DNA of 64,000 bases, from contig OU015663.1 in assembly GCA_907165275.2 (NCBI GenBank), positions 5,530,501-5,594,500 on the forward strand. The letters are read 5' to 3'. The notes below the pieces were generated by a model, which worked only from the letters and a program-made list of their open reading frames with translations, was not told the origin of the DNA and made no database searches. Source of the DNA: Zygaena filipendulae. Lineage: Eukaryota; Arthropoda; Insecta; Lepidoptera; Zygaenidae. The position numbers were made by a program, and so were the translations under genes. Positions 22,438-31,347 of the stretch are shown piece after piece. Numbering within the stretch: position 1 is the first letter of the stretch; every line of letters begins with the position of its first letter.

Positions 22438-24402
22438 ATGCAGGAAAGGCCAATTTGTTTCCATCTTTTAAACAAAGATGAACTTATTTACGAAGTAGGT
22501 ATTCGTGATGCTATTCCTGAAACTACACGTGATCGTCTACGGGTTCAAATCCAGGAATTAGCACGTACTATGCCTACTGATGAGATAGCTGATTTTGAGG
22601 GTGATTGTTCGGCAGAATTGAAAACGATCCAAACTAAATTATTAGAGCTAGAAGGTTTATGTTCCAAAAAACCGTTTATGTTGAAAAGTCTGAATCGTAT
22701 CAACGCCTTGGGTAATCATTTGTTCCATCGGTTAAGTAGGGTGGATCCGTTAGAGAAGAATGATATTACTTTAAAGGAATCTTTAGATAAACAGTTATCG
22801 GAAATTATCAAAAAAATGGATCATATTCTTTCGACCTTCAAAAGTAGTTTAAAGGAGGCAGAGGATCCAGCACCTGGTCCTAGTGCACCTATTACAAATT
22901 TACCAGCAGCTGTCGTGTGTCAACATCCTACGATATCCTGCGATCGTTCTCCAACCGTTCATTCTCTAAATTTAAAGTTTGATGGAACAAAGTGTGTTCG
23001 TTCTTTTGTTCAACGTGTGGAGGAGTTGTGTGCTGCCCGGGGGATCTCCGACGAGAAACTACTCCGAGCGGCTATTGATCTTTTTGCAGATGAAGCGTTG
23101 TTTTGGTACCGAGGGGTGTCTGCTGAAGTACACACCTGGGCACAATTAAAATCTTGTTTGTTGGAGGAGTACTTGCCCGTTGATTTTGATCGACGCTTAT
23201 TAAAAGAGATTAGATCTCGTACCCAGGGTGCTGATGAGAGCATCCGCACTTATCTTAGTGTTATGCAGAACTATTTTAGCTTATTAATTCATCCCATTTC
23301 TGAGGATGAAAAATTTGATATTGTTATTTTTAATATTCGGCCGTGTTATACTACTCAGCTCGCTTTACTTCAAATTACTAGTTTGGCCGATTTGAAAACA
23401 AAGTGTCGTTTGTTGGAGGACGCGAATAAGCGCGCCGAGGCTTTCGTGGAACCGCCTAAGAGCTCGAACACCCTGCTCGTCCCCGAATTAGCGTACAAGG
23501 TATCCTCGCGTGCACCTAAAGTATGTACTACTACTACTACTACTACTACTGCTTCCCGGTTTTGTCCGCGTTGTAGGGTGACCGAGCACTCTTTGAAGGA
23601 ATGCGCGTCGAGGGCGATTGTTTGCTTCCGTTGCGGTAAGGAGGGTTACCCTACCTCTACTTGCCCCAACTGTCAGCCCACCGCAACGAAGCGCCAGTCT
23701 GCTGAGGATTCAGAAGAATTGCGCAAGCTCGCCCGACCGAGTAGTGGAATGGTTTTGGAACGGCGGAGCCATCACAAAAATTTTGACCCGGTCGATTGGA
23801 AAAAGCATTTAGCTCATTTAAATTTATTTTCTAGTACTTATAAAACGTCAACGTTGCGTGGTATTTGTCGCAACAGAGACGGCGATAATCGTCCTTTTGT
23901 GGCGATTGATATTTTTGAGGTTAGATGTTGCGGTTTGCTAGATTCCGGCTCTAGTATTTCCATATTAGGTTCCGGTTTTGAGAAGCAATTTCTTTCTATG
24001 GGGGCCACCCTTAATGGCTGTACTCGTTCTAGAATTATTACTGCCAATGATTCTATGGCGAATATTTTAGGGTATGTTTCGTTACCGGTGAAACTTAACG
24101 ACACGACTAAGGTAATAAAATTTTATATTGTACCCGAGGTATCGACCCCTATCGTATTGGGTGTTGACTTTTGGAAGTCCTTTAATTTGGCACCTCACAT
24201 ATTCAGTGAGCTTCCTCTAGTGAAGGACCCTCACGTTTTCTCGGTGGCAGGGCTTCGTCACCTACCCCGAATCCGTTTTCCTCTTAATACTGCGGTCAAC
24301 GAGACCACGCGGTATACTCCGTTTGATCGTAAGAATATAGGTAGGTATTTCCGTAAAAATATAGGTAGCTGGCACGTCAAGGGCTTAAAGGATAGTCGTT
24401 GA
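22438..24402 (+). CDS. gag-pro: Gag-protease polyprotein fused to an integrase C-terminal remnant
   Basis: The ATG at 22438 gives 654 residues. I prefer it to the upstream in-frame ATG at 22348, which lies in T-rich leader and adds a Phe/Leu-rich segment absent from copy 1. Residues 1-145 are a helical N-terminus and about 165-345 capsid-like. Then come a Thr run (364-371), a CCHC knuckle C376-C379-H384-C389 and a second knuckle C396-C399-Y404-C409, with Tyr where His is usual. Residues about 490-590 are a retropepsin-like aspartic protease: LLDSGSS (active Asp 502, DSG instead of DTG) and IVLGVDFW. At about residue 608-620 the sequence switches to LNTAVNETTRYTPFD, which resembles the C-terminal end of Ty3/Gypsy integrases, and stops at 24402. 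Reverse transcriptase, RNase H and the integrase core are absent. The protein could assemble and self-process but not copy RNA. Confidence 0.85.
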   Translation: MQERPICFHLLNKDELIYEVGIRDAIPETTRDRLRVQIQELARTMPTDEIADFEGDCSAELKTIQTKLLELEGLCSKKPFMLKSLNRINALGNHLFHRLSRVDPLEKNDITLKESLDKQLSEIIKKMDHILSTFKSSLKEAEDPAPGPSAPITNLPAAVVCQHPTISCDRSPTVHSLNLKFDGTKCVRSFVQRVEELCAARGISDEKLLRAAIDLFADEALFWYRGVSAEVHTWAQLKSCLLEEYLPVDFDRRLLKEIRSRTQGADESIRTYLSVMQNYFSLLIHPISEDEKFDIVIFNIRPCYTTQLALLQITSLADLKTKCRLLEDANKRAEAFVEPPKSSNTLLVPELAYKVSSRAPKVCTTTTTTTTASRFCPRCRVTEHSLKECASRAIVCFRCGKEGYPTSTCPNCQPTATKRQSAEDSEELRKLARPSSGMVLERRSHHKNFDPVDWKKHLAHLNLFSSTYKTSTLRGICRNRDGDNRPFVAIDIFEVRCCGLLDSGSSISILGSGFEKQFLSMGATLNGCTRSRIITANDSMANILGYVSLPVKLNDTTKVIKFYIVPEVSTPIVLGVDFWKSFNLAPHIFSELPLVKDPHVFSVAGLRHLPRIRFPLNTAVNETTRYTPFDRKNIGRYFRKNIGSWHVKGLKDSR

Positions 24403-24761
24403 CCTTTTGCCGTTTTTATTTTGTTTTACTTTTTTTGTTGTATCTTCTCTTCACCGTAGGACTTGAGGCGATGTCCCGCTATTTTATGCGGCATCGATTC
24501 CAAGGGGACTAGAAGGTGGTCTATCTGACCAGATTTGGTAATAATTTAGTTTAGATTGCCTTTTGTTTATTGGTTAAGAGGTTCGTACGTTGCTACCTTG
24601 GTACCCTTAGATTTTTTTCTTTCAATTTCACTGGTGCTTCTCTTGTATGATATAGTACTTTTGTAATTTTACGAGAGGTCGCTTCGGGCCGGAGGTATGT
24701 GCTGGAGGGCCAGCCCGAATTTCCTCGTTTCCCTCGTAAATTCTGATGGGTGGGGGAGTAC
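24403..24761 (+). other. 3' non-coding part of the retrotransposon with polypurine tract
   Basis: There is no frame of note. The last bases before the right LTR, GATGGGTGGGGGAGTAC (24745-24761), contain a G-rich purine run suited to prime plus-strand synthesis. Confidence 0.75.
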
Positions 24762-26085
24762 TGTTACGTAGAAATTTTCGCCCTCCGCATTCGGAACAGT
24801 GGTTGAGGTAAAATTGTAATTCGAGTCTGTTTCGGAACGCATCCCGAGTCTCGACGTAACTACTCTGTGGTGACGCACGACCTCTGGGTGAGTGTCGCCA
24901 GTCTCGTGAGTTTTCTTGTCCCCGAAGTATTCACGAATTGTGATTAAATATTTCCAGATTTGTACTGAAGACGCATTTTTATAGGCCGAAGTCGTCCACA
25001 GTACTCAAAATTTAGTGTTGCCGCTGCTGTTTCCTTCTAATTCCCGCTATCGTGCGAAAAACACGAGTTTAGTATAAATCCTCGAAATTTACATTAATTA
25101 AGTCTCGTTTCCAATTTGATTAGGAATCCGTACCTTTTTAGTTCCCTCTATTCTGCTATTTCTAATCCTTTTTTTACTTTACCGTAACCTTAAATTCTCC
25201 CCTAAACCGGGAAAAATTATTGAGTCGCCACCCTTTCTTCTGGAGATTTGTCATTGAGATCTTTGACCTTTTTCGTCCTTTTTCACCTTTGCGGCGTGGC
25301 ATACACTACGTTTTGCTATTTTTCTATGATATTCATTTATTTTGTCGGAAAAGTTGGAGATTCCTCTAGCGAGAAGGCACGCCGGTCAATCTGCGTGCTG
25401 ATTCTTCGTTCTGGTTTGGCTGAGTTTGGAAGTGTTCACCTTTGTCGTGGTGACGGAGTCGACATTAAATTGTAACCCACTAAGCGGATTTATTTTCCTC
25501 CGTAAGGTGAGTTTATTAGTATTTTTCTTCTAAATTATTCTTATTCCACCGATTCTTATCGTAATCCCCGTAGGAACGGCGTGAAACGTACAATTTCAAG
25601 TTTTTTTATTCCACTTGTTTGACAAGGAGGGTAGTAGGCATAGTATGTGCTGACTTTGTTACATATTAATTTCAGGAGGTTCTTGGGCAGGGTTTAAGTC
25701 CCCCAAAGAAGCTCGAACACCTTCCAATTACCTGGCGGGAGCTGGGAAGGTGGAGTCACTGCGGTGTTTCCTCTGGGAGTTGGCTGACCTGGCTGTACTG
25801 GCATCCACAGTGTTCCAGGGTTCTACCTTTTATATACCACGGTCTAGCAACCGTTATTGCTAGTGGCGCCCTTCTCTTTCTTTATTTTAAGTGCTTAATA
25901 AGTTAATCACAAATTCTTACCTTGAGTTAACCCCCGTACCCAGTACCGAGAGCTTAGCCGGCATTTATAACTATTTGTAAAACCCATCTTTGTTTTATAA
26001 TACAGATGATATTATGTACAAGTAAGATTGTTGTTTTACCACCACCACCAACCAAAAAAATACCTACCACAATTAAAAGGTAACA
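24762..26085 (+). repeat. Right LTR (1324 bp)
   Basis: Starts TGTTACGTAG, ends GGTAACA, and is followed by the AAGT duplication at 26086-26089. Its last 353 bp match the internal truncated LTR far better than the left LTR. Confidence 0.9.
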
Positions 26086-26089
26086 AAGT
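26086..26089. repeat. Right target-site duplication AAGT
   Basis: Copy of 18391-18394. Confidence 0.85.
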
Positions 26090-26176
26090 ACAGGGAAGGT
26101 TTAAAGTGTGAGAAGTTGGGAGTTCCTGCGGGATTTCCAAAACTCACGTGTGTGAGACCGCGGGGCAGAGCTAGTA

Positions 26177-26373
26177 TATGTTTAAAATAGAATTAAAAAA
26201 ATAATTTTTGTTCGTTTGTCTCGCTAAAACTCGAGAATTCCTCGACCGATGTGAATAATTCTTTTTTTGTTGAGTTCGTAATTATCAAAAGGTTTTTTAT
26301 TAAAGCAAATATTGGGAGTTCCTGCTGGAATTCTGAACATCAGGCGGGTGAAACCATGGGCACAGCTATAGTA
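26177..26373 (+). mobile_element. Helitron-like element, same subfamily as the split copy
   Basis: It contains GTCTCGCTAAAACTCGAGAATTCC, GGGAGTTCCTGCTGGAATTC and the decayed terminal hairpin CAGGCGGGTGAAACCATGGG, ending CACAGCTATAG. It lies directly behind the CTAG of the previous copy. Confidence 0.6.
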
Positions 26374-26967
26374 AGTGATAGGTATAATTAAGTGTAGGTA
26401 TGTTCGATTTTCATCCGACAAACGAATACACCAACAGAAAAAACAATCCTCATACAGTACACCTTTTGCCTAATAAAAAGCTACCGTTCGGTTGTCACTT
26501 CCCCGGGACACTTCAGCCATAAGAAATCCAATTTAACTTCGCCGCTGAACAAAATGTTCCAATAGACATAATTTCGTCAAATACCTCGTACAGATGTAGA
26601 AACAATTCAATCAGTGATACTTGTGTTTCTCTCTCCCTATTCTTTCATTCCATATTCTCTTTATTTGTCCCAAACACGTGATAAAATGTTTCAAAACCGA
26701 CACGCTGCGGTCGTGTACTTTCGATTAATTATCGTGACTGTGTAATTAACTGGCATGTTTTATTTAAAAGTATACATCCGGCGGTAAACAAACATACACT
26801 CCGTCATTAATTATACGAAATGCGAATTAAATTATTGTTGTGCTTACAGACTGATGCTTTAAACTGCAGTGTGTATACTGTCCGATTTCATTATTGCACA
26901 ATCGTATATTTTCCGTAGAACAACAAACTATACATAATAGTACATTATATACGTAATATAGAATCTA
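26374..26967. other. Unique intergenic DNA with homeodomain-type AT motifs
   Basis: No gene or repeat. Between 26725 and 26850 there are several TAATTA/ATTAAT cores (GATTAATTATCG, GTAATTAAC, CATTAATTATAC). This could be a regulatory element, or simply AT-rich sequence. Confidence 0.35.
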
Positions 26968-27243
26968 TACATATAATAAAATTGTAACAGGTCGATGTCT
27001 GTACATGGGAGATAAATGAGAAAAAATAAATTTAGGCGACTCTATGAGTGATATAGAAGCCAAAAATACCGCTTTTAGAATTTTTGTCTGTCTGTATGTT
27101 TGTATTCGTGCTACGCAAAAACTGCTGCACCAAATTAAATGCGTTTTTTTTTGTTGTATTGCTAAGGGCTTAACTTAGTTACTCATGTTTCGATTTTTTC
27201 GAAATTCCATCTGGAACTCGAGAATTAAAAAAAAAAATGCTGG
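26968..27243 (+). mobile_element. Helitron-like relative with short (GTCT)n, 3' end lost
   Basis: TATACATATAATAAAATTGTAACAGG begins text parallel to 44131 onward, including GTCTGTCTGTATG at 27085-27100 and CGTGCTACGCAAAAACTGCTGC. It runs into the next Helitron-like copy. Confidence 0.5.
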
Positions 27244-27431
27244 TCATTTTACGTATAAATGTGAAAGTGTGGATGTTTGTTACTCAATCACGCAAAAACG
27301 GCTGAACGGATTTGGATAAAATTTGGATGCACGTTGTCAGGGATATAGAGAAGGACATAGGGTACTTTTTGTCCCGGAATTTCTGCGGGAACTCCGAAAT
27401 TACCGCGGGTGAAACCGCGGGGTACAGCTAG
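27244..27431 (+). mobile_element. Helitron-like element (Lep1-type)
   Basis: The inner text is GTGAAAGTGTGGATGTTTG, CAATCACGCAAAAACGGCTG, CATAGGGTACTTTTTGTCCC, and the end is CCGCGGGTGAAACCGCGGGG, TACAGCTAG. The 5' end is trimmed compared with 9991. Confidence 0.75.
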
Positions 27432-27436
27432 TAGAA

Positions 27437-27500
27437 TATAATAGAATAGAATACCTATAATACTCTTTATTGCACACCAAAATAATGTTACAGTGACCTA
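27437..27500 (-). mobile_element. Minus-strand 3' tail of a non-LTR element
   Basis: Short TAGAA repeats followed by CTCTTTATTGCACACCAAA, the reverse complement of the GTGTGCAATAAAG end at 9830-9850. Confidence 0.5.
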
Positions 27501-28173
27501 ACAATTTAATTAAAGCGAAGCTTCATAACGCACATCGATGGCCACTTAATTCTGATGAAATGTTACGTTGCAGCACTCCCGATTGGCTAAGTGATGTGAG
27601 TGAGAGAGACAGAGTGCAAGAGAGTAGAAGTGTGACAAGTAGCGCCAAAAAGAACTTAAAATAAAAGAAAGAAATAAAATCAATGTGTATTGTTTACGCT
27701 GGCAATGTTCACATCGGGGTCATCAATTTGATAATGTTAAATAAACAAGTACAAGTCCGCTCGCATAGGAAGGTTGTTTATTACTTAACCATAGAGTATA
27801 TATATTCGTATATGTGTACATCTGAAGTTTAGCTTAACACGAATTTACTATTAAATTAATTAAGTCCACGACTGTACTTGACGCGCGACGGGAAGCGACT
27901 AGCGAGCTCTAAGCCGCCTTCGTTTAACGTCGCTATGATGTCACCACAAATACTATTATTAAAGGATCTCTAAAGATGTACTAAATTATAATTTGTTAAC
28001 TAGTATATTGAAATTTTATAATATTTATATTTTAATTTTACGTACAAAGCGTTAGTTTGTCTTTTGTCAGGTCTCTCGACACCACATGCTATTTTATGTT
28101 GACTATGGCATTTGAAATAAATGAAAAGCGTGACCGTCCAATAATCGCCAAGGTTATTCTAAAAGGCACGTAA
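27501..28173. other. Intergenic DNA, nothing recognised
   Basis: No gene supported. Confidence 0.45.
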
Positions 28174-28347
28174 TCCTTATAATATTATAAATTTGAAAGT
28201 GAGTTTGTTTGCTTGTTTGTTACGCTTTCGCGCATTAACGCCTCAACAGATCGGCATGAAATTTTGCAATACACGTTGTGAGCGGTACAGAGAAGGACAA
28301 TTCACAAACTCACGAACTTTAGCTCTTTATAATATTAGTATAGATAT
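28174..28347. mobile_element. Two Helitron-like 5' ends joined head to head
   Basis: The left part starts TCCTTATAATATTATAAATTT and reads as a Lep1-type 5' half (+) up to GGTACAGAGAAGGACA. The right part, from about 28300, is the 5' end of another subfamily on the minus strand (CACAAACTC...CTTTATAATATTAGTATAGAT). No CTAG hairpin end is present. The 118-codon frame over it is not a gene. Confidence 0.6.
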
Positions 28348-28484
28348 ACAAGCTGTTGTTTTGGTCAACAACGCCCGTCACAGAGGTGGTTGTACTAACG
28401 ATACTGATGTCAAAAAAAATATAAAAAAAAATAATTATTTTTTCAAGGAAAATCCGAAAAAATTATTTATTTTGTTTATACAAG

Positions 28485-28740
28485 CGGGCGAGCCTACGCT
28501 ACCGGTCGTTGACCGCGCGGCGCGGCGCGCATCATATGGCATGCAATAGTACCTACGTACATAGTACCTACATACACCCCGCCTCGGTGGGAACGCGGGC
28601 GAATGCGGCGGGGCGGGCGGGCGGCGGGGGCCGGGGGGCGCGGCGATGTGCCACCCCCGCCCGCCGGCGCTAGCGCCAGCGGCCAGCGCCAGGCGCCAGC
28701 CAGTCTGCCTCCCACAGCCGCGGCTATTGCGCGTGCGTTG
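28485..28740. other. CpG-rich segment inside the decayed transposon
   Basis: GCGGGGCGGGCGGGCGGC and GGCGCTAGCGCC-type palindromes dominate. The segment lies between the left TIR and the first transposase-like codons, where a transposon promoter/5' UTR would sit. A 73-codon Pro/Gly/Ala/Arg frame on the minus strand is a by-product of the composition. Confidence 0.5.
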
Positions 28741-28753
28741 TTTCTATGCTAAA

Positions 28754-29340
28754 ATGGCTCGGTCGTTCGCAGGATTAACCAATAGTGAAATTTACGATTT
28801 ATTGAGTATTTAGTAATAGCGAAGATGAAGCGAATAGTGTGGCCGAGTGGAGTGCGACGTTTTCAACTCGTCCAAGTGAAACTCGTTACACCATAAGGAC
28901 TGTTGTTTTTAGTCTCAGGGAATGGGTAACATTCGCTACACCTCGTCACACAACAGGTAGAGGTCAATCTGGGCTCCCTGTTAATGTTCAAGATGCAGTC
29001 CTTGAATACCTACTTTCGTGCGCAGCCGCGCGCGAATACCTACCTGGGATGCTGGGCGAAGCTTTGGCATTGACCATTTAACATCGGAGTTTGGTGATCG
29101 TTGGATAGGAAGAGGTGGACCCATACCGTGGCCACCACGTTCACCCGATCTAACTCAATTGGACTTTTATTTGTGGGGTGACGTAAAGTGGTACGCATGA
29201 CGAATACGCCGACACATTAAAACAAGAGATACTGAACGCTTTAGAAGTGATTACGAAGAATGAAACTGTTTTATCGTGATTAAAAGACAATTTGCGATGT
29301 CGTGCTTCTGTGTGCATCGCGCAATGCGGTAGACACTGAA
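28754..29340 (+). pseudogene. Broken Tc1/mariner-superfamily transposase
   Basis: A possible start reads MARSFAGLTNSEIYDLLSI and is cut by stops at about 28811. An open piece (28839-29081) follows and includes LREWVTFATPRH and LPVNVQDAVLEYLL. The catalytic C-terminal part is clear in another frame: RWIGRGGPIPWPPRSPDL, then TQLDFYLWGDVK (about 29099-29190). A last piece downstream reads TLKQEILNALEV and LKDNLRCRAS. The middle of the protein, with the first two catalytic Asp residues, is missing. The final motif is the PPRSPDLTxLDFxLWG form seen in D-type relatives of Tc1/mariner. It is non-functional through frameshifts and an internal deletion. Confidence 0.75.
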
Positions 29341-29929
29341 CAGATAAACCGTTAACGTAAAATCAGTGTAAATAAAAAAAACTTTTAGAAGACTTCGTGT
29401 TATGTGTAATCAATAATTTGTAAATCACGTTTAATGATTGTAAATAAGTTCGTTCACCTTTTTAAATACGCCAAAGGTACTTAATAACAGCGCCATAGAA
29501 CTTTAATGGATATTATTAATGGATAAAAATGTCATTTCTAATTTAATAATTTCTAAATTATTCAGTTCCTTTGCCGGTCCTAAGCCCAGTAAAGTATGGA
29601 GGGAAAGAGAGTCTAAAATGTGTTGTTTACTTACCGTGATCTAAATAGGTAAAACGTTTGTGCAAAAGTAGGTACCTACCTAAGTAGGTACCGGCGACGA
29701 CGCGACGCGCGATGTAGCTGCTCGTAGCGCGTAGATGTCGTAGCTCTAGTCTACGCGCTAAGGCTTTACCAATTACCATTTAATGTAAACATTTTTAGAT
29801 ATCTTGTGCAGAGATTTTCTTTTAAATAATGTTCCGAATTATAAAAAATATTTTTTTTTTATATTTTTTTTAGAACCCATATTAGTTATATTACTACCTC
29901 CGTTACGCGCGTTGCTGACCAAAACAACA

Positions 29930-30953
29930 TTCTGTAGATTAGAACCAAAAAAATTTAAATACATATGAAAATAATATTATGAGAACAGATGACAGAGGTG
30001 TTTGTGTGTTACGTCTCCATGACCAAAACGGTCACTGCCTCAGCATGTTGCTACGAGTGCGGACGCTCCTAGCGCTGATCGTCAGTCAGAAGCCATTTGA
30101 CCCATTAGGGAGTTAACACTCTCAAACGTAACATTAGGTTGTTTATGTTACGAGTATATTTTATTAGATAAATATTAATATGAGTTACAGTGAATATGTT
30201 TTTTTTATATATTGTATTTCGCCACGCTTTCGGGTAGATACGACACGTTCGACACACTATAAACTTCTTGACACTGCCTGGTATTATTCCAACTAAAGAT
30301 AATTCACGCCACCAACCACGGCTCTGTATAAGATAATATAATAATATATAAAGCTGTAAAAGAGCCCTCGGGAACGCAGCGGGGCGTGTGAATAGTAAGT
30401 AATATTGGCGGGCCCTTATCCAACTTAAGCCTGATGATATTACCGTTTGATTCATATACATAATTGCGTCTGGTGAAGTTAAACTAGAGGTAGTTATGTA
30501 TATCTAGATATAAAACTGAGTAATTAACATAAACTGTTCAAGCTTCTAGAATGTTATTTCCTTAAGCGTTATGTACAGTCAGCGTAAGAAATATGTAAAT
30601 ACTTTTGTCAGTCTTTGAACTGCAATAAAATTCAACAATTGTCAATAGTTTAATATATTTCTGCGGCTGTCTATAGGTATGTGGGTCCGTTTTAAAAAAT
30701 CTAAATACGCCACCAGTTCGACATCTGAAACCGAGAGTCGAATCCTAGAAACATTTAATCCCTCTGTCCCATGACACCCAACCACTATAAAATCAACCAT
30801 TATAAAATACCACCACTATACCACCACCACTATAAAAGAACCATCTACTATAAAATCATTAAAAAAGCGTAACGTAACGGTAGTAAGTAGGTATTATAAG
30901 TAAAAAATACCATACCTAATGTTAATGTTTTTAACATTTATCCTTAGATATTA
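29930..30953. other. Intergenic DNA, nothing recognised
   Basis: No gene. A 118-codon minus-strand frame at 30105-30461 has no motif. At 30790-30850 a short CCACTATAAAA motif is loosely repeated. Confidence 0.45.
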
Positions 30954-31149
30954 CTAGCTGCGCCCCGCGGTTTCACTCGCGTGAGTTTCGGAATTCCCGC
31001 AGGTACTCCCTTTAGGGGGAGGAAAAAAAGATGTTGTCCGATTCTCAGACATACTGAATATGCATACAAAATTTCATGAGAATCGGTCAAGCAGTATCGA
31101 AGGAGTATGGGAACGAACATTGTGTGACGAGAATTTTATATATTAGATA
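30954..31149 (-). mobile_element. Helitron-like element, minus strand
   Basis: On the minus strand it ends GAGTGAAACCGCGGGGCGCAGCTAG|T. Inner text includes GATTCTCATGAAATTTTG and a degenerate middle. It runs back to TATCTAATATATAAAATTC at the 5' end, directly adjoining the next element. Confidence 0.7.
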
Positions 31150-31347
31150 AAGCAAAGTCCTCCGCCTCGTCTATATATCTGTCTGTCTGTCTGTCTGTTC
31201 GCGATAAACTCAAAAACTATTGAAAGCATTTTCATGCGGTTTTCACCAATAGATAGAGTTATTCAAGAGGAAGGTTTATATTTATTTATCCTGGAATTCC
31301 CGCGGGAACTCCGAAATTATCGCGGATGCAACCGCGGGGGACAGCTA
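31150..31347 (+). mobile_element. Helitron-like element with (CTGT)n
   Basis: It contains (CTGT) units at 31178-31200, then CGCGATAAACTCAAAAACTATTG, GGAATTCCCGCGGGAACTCCG and the terminal hairpin CGCGGATGCAACCGCGGGGG, ACAGCTAG|T. It lies tail-out to the minus-strand copy before it. Confidence 0.7.

Larger units (their letters stand above)
18395..26085 (+). mobile_element. Ty3/Gypsy-type LTR retrotransposon, composite and pol-deleted
   Basis: The order is LTR (18395-19721), PBS, gag copy 1, 5'-truncated LTR (21586-21938), PBS, gag-protease copy 2, polypurine tract, LTR (24762-26085). The whole 7.7 kb is bounded by one AAGT target duplication, so it behaves as a single insertion or as an insertion later rearranged internally. 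No reverse transcriptase or RNase H coding is present in either half. The assignment to Ty3/Gypsy rests on the 4-bp TSD, the gag CCHC knuckle followed by an aspartic protease in the same frame, and an integrase-like tail. The long LTRs recall Osvaldo-like lineages, which is only a suggestion. Confidence 0.88.
18294..26174 (+). mobile_element. Second Helitron-like element, split by the LTR retrotransposon
   Basis: It abuts the preceding Helitron 3' end exactly. Its pieces are 18294-18394 (starts TCTTTATATATAAAATTG, then CTCGCTGAAACTCGAGAATG) and 26086-26174 (GGGAGTTCCTGCGGGATTTC, terminal GTGTGAGACCGCGG and CAGAGCTAG). Joining the pieces across one AAGT gives a continuous element of the usual layout. 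A related, uninterrupted copy follows at 26177-26373. Confidence 0.7.
28354..29929 (+). mobile_element. Decayed Tc1/mariner-superfamily transposon with ~100-bp TIRs
   Basis: The left end TGTTGTTTTGGTCAACAACGC and right end GCGTTGCTGACCAAAACAACA are inverted copies. The similarity continues inward for about 100 bp on each side, including the shared AAAAAAAATATAAAAAAAAA block. Inside are a GC-rich segment (28485-28740) and a broken transposase (28754-29340). I could not see a convincing TA duplication. Confidence 0.75.

Noticed and set aside
28494..28715. Minus-strand Pro/Gly/Ala-rich frame
   Set aside because: An effect of the extreme GC content; no start context, no homology signal.
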